Origin: Actinomycetota bacterium
Lineage (GTDB): Bacteria; Actinomycetota; Aquicultoria; Aquicultorales; Aquicultoraceae
Length of the DNA stretch: 5,377 bases
Direction: 5' to 3'
NCBI GenBank assembly: GCA_030017355.1
Contig: JASEIR010000009.1
Span: forward strand, 25,604-30,980
Shown here: in pieces, positions 5,067 to 5,377 of the stretch
Layout: each line of letters starts with the position of its first letter
Numbering within the stretch: the first letter of the stretch is position 1
Notes under the pieces: generated by a model
Databases searched by the model: none
What the model saw: the letters and a program-made list of their open reading frames with translations, nothing else
What the model was told of the DNA's origin: nothing
Translations under genes and position numbers: made by a program

Positions 5067-5073
5067 TATAGAT

Positions 5074-5102
5074 TTGCTCGTCTTGCTTGCCTTTGCTATA
5101 AT
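5074..5102 (+). promoter_or_regulatory. rightward promoter, probably for dnaA
   Basis: Extended -10 TGCTATAAT (TG at 5094-5095, TATAAT at 5097-5102) with a poor -35 TTGCTC (5074-5079) at 17 bp. It points to the right edge, where dnaA is expected. If it is the dnaA promoter, the leader would exceed 265 nt and span a DnaA box, consistent with autoregulation. A second TATAAT at 5297-5302 is an alternative, but it lacks a well-spaced -35. Confidence 0.5.
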
Positions 5103-5236
5103 TTATCAAGCCTGAATAGTTTTAAAAACACCAGGTAAAGCGTTATGTTTTTAATATAGTCTTTTTTCTTTAGCTTTTTAGCACTATTTTGCATTATTGC
5201 TCTGGCCTTTTTATTCAGGGGCTTTTTTGGGAATAT

Positions 5237-5245
5237 TTATCCACA
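5237..5245 (+). promoter_or_regulatory. DnaA box 3
   Basis: TTATCCACA on plus, perfect consensus, in opposite orientation to boxes 1 and 2 and about 205 bp from them, across AT- and T-rich DNA. Confidence 0.88.
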
Positions 5246-5349
5246 GGAATCACATTTTCTTTGATACCATGGCTTCTTGAAAAGTTAAAATCTGGTTATA
5301 ATCAAGTCTACAAGCGCTTTGAGTTAATGGCTTTTAGCCTTTTCTATAC

Positions 5350-5369
5350 TTTTCCACATGTGTGGAAAG
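5350..5369. promoter_or_regulatory. inverted pair of DnaA-box-like sites
   Basis: TTTTCCACA (5350-5358, one mismatch to TTATCCACA) and TGTGGAAAG (5361-5369, reverse CTTTCCACA, two mismatches) form an 18-bp element with 8-bp perfect arms, TTTCCACA / TGTGGAAA, around TG. A further TGTGG begins at 5373 and is cut by the window edge. Likely a weaker DnaA-binding pair in oriC. Confidence 0.6.
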
Positions 5370-5377
5370 ACCTGTGG

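Larger units (their letters stand above)
4921..5377. other. origin of replication region (oriC), gene-free, truncated at right edge
   Basis: No coding frame is supported over these 457 bases. The stretch contains the rpmH promoter, two perfect DnaA boxes side by side (5014-5031), a perfect 16-bp AT palindrome in an AT-rich run (5051-5070), a rightward promoter (5074-5102), a third perfect DnaA box (5237-5245), and a palindrome of DnaA-box-like halves near the edge (5351-5368). Another box may begin at 5373 (TGTGG...). In most bacteria with this gene order, oriC lies between rpmH and a divergently transcribed dnaA. I infer the same here, with dnaA just outside the window. Confidence 0.85.

Noticed and set aside
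5277..5302. TTGAAA and TATAAT as a second rightward promoter
   Set aside because: The spacing is only 14 bp, too short for sigma70. The -10 alone is kept only as an alternative mention.
1..5377. tRNA, rRNA, CRISPR arrays, insertion sequences
   Set aside because: I saw no tRNA-like cloverleaf, rRNA signature, regular spaced repeat array or transposase frame; the only tandem repeats are the short heptads at 1175-1245, which have no spacers.

Overview
The window is the left flank of a bacterial chromosome origin. All seven protein genes lie on the minus strand. Read in the direction of transcription (high to low coordinate) they are rpmH, rnpA, yidD, yidC, jag, mnmE and the first part of mnmG. 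The right-hand 457 bases carry no gene but hold DnaA boxes, AT-rich DNA and promoters. This matches the conserved dnaA / oriC / rpmH-rnpA-yidD-yidC-jag-mnmE-mnmG layout, so dnaA probably starts just beyond the right edge on the plus strand (inference; it is not in the window).

The organism cannot be named from this sequence. YidC is the short Gram-positive type with no large periplasmic domain. Jag has only KH and R3H domains and lacks the Jag_N domain of Bacillus, as in actinobacterial homologues. Both mnmE and mnmG are present, whereas most well-known Actinobacteria lack them. Base composition looks moderate. A deep-branching Gram-positive-type lineage (early Actinobacteriota, Firmicutes or Chloroflexi-like) is a reasonable but tentative guess; MnmG is somewhat divergent.

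Layout from left to right: 1-1034 mnmG, 5' part only, running off the left edge; 1053-1349 an unusual intergenic stretch with degenerate 7-bp tandem repeats around a hairpin and a 13-bp-stem hairpin after mnmE; 1350-2747 mnmE; 2748-2891 a spacer with a GC-rich hairpin and a near-consensus ParB site (parS); 2892-3410 jag; 3411-3524 a spacer with a promoter whose 16-bp spacer is almost filled by a perfect 14-bp palindrome; 3525-4190 yidC; 4209-4418 yidD; 4381-4758 rnpA, overlapping yidD by 38 nt; 4786-4920 rpmH with a strong promoter; 4921-5377 the origin region.

The genes form functional groups. rpmH supplies ribosomal protein L34 and rnpA the RNase P protein. yidD, yidC and probably jag serve membrane protein insertion. 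mnmE and mnmG together modify the wobble uridine of certain tRNAs. DnaA boxes and the parS-like site connect the region to replication initiation and origin segregation. I found no wholly new gene system; the unexplained material is in the intergenic DNA.
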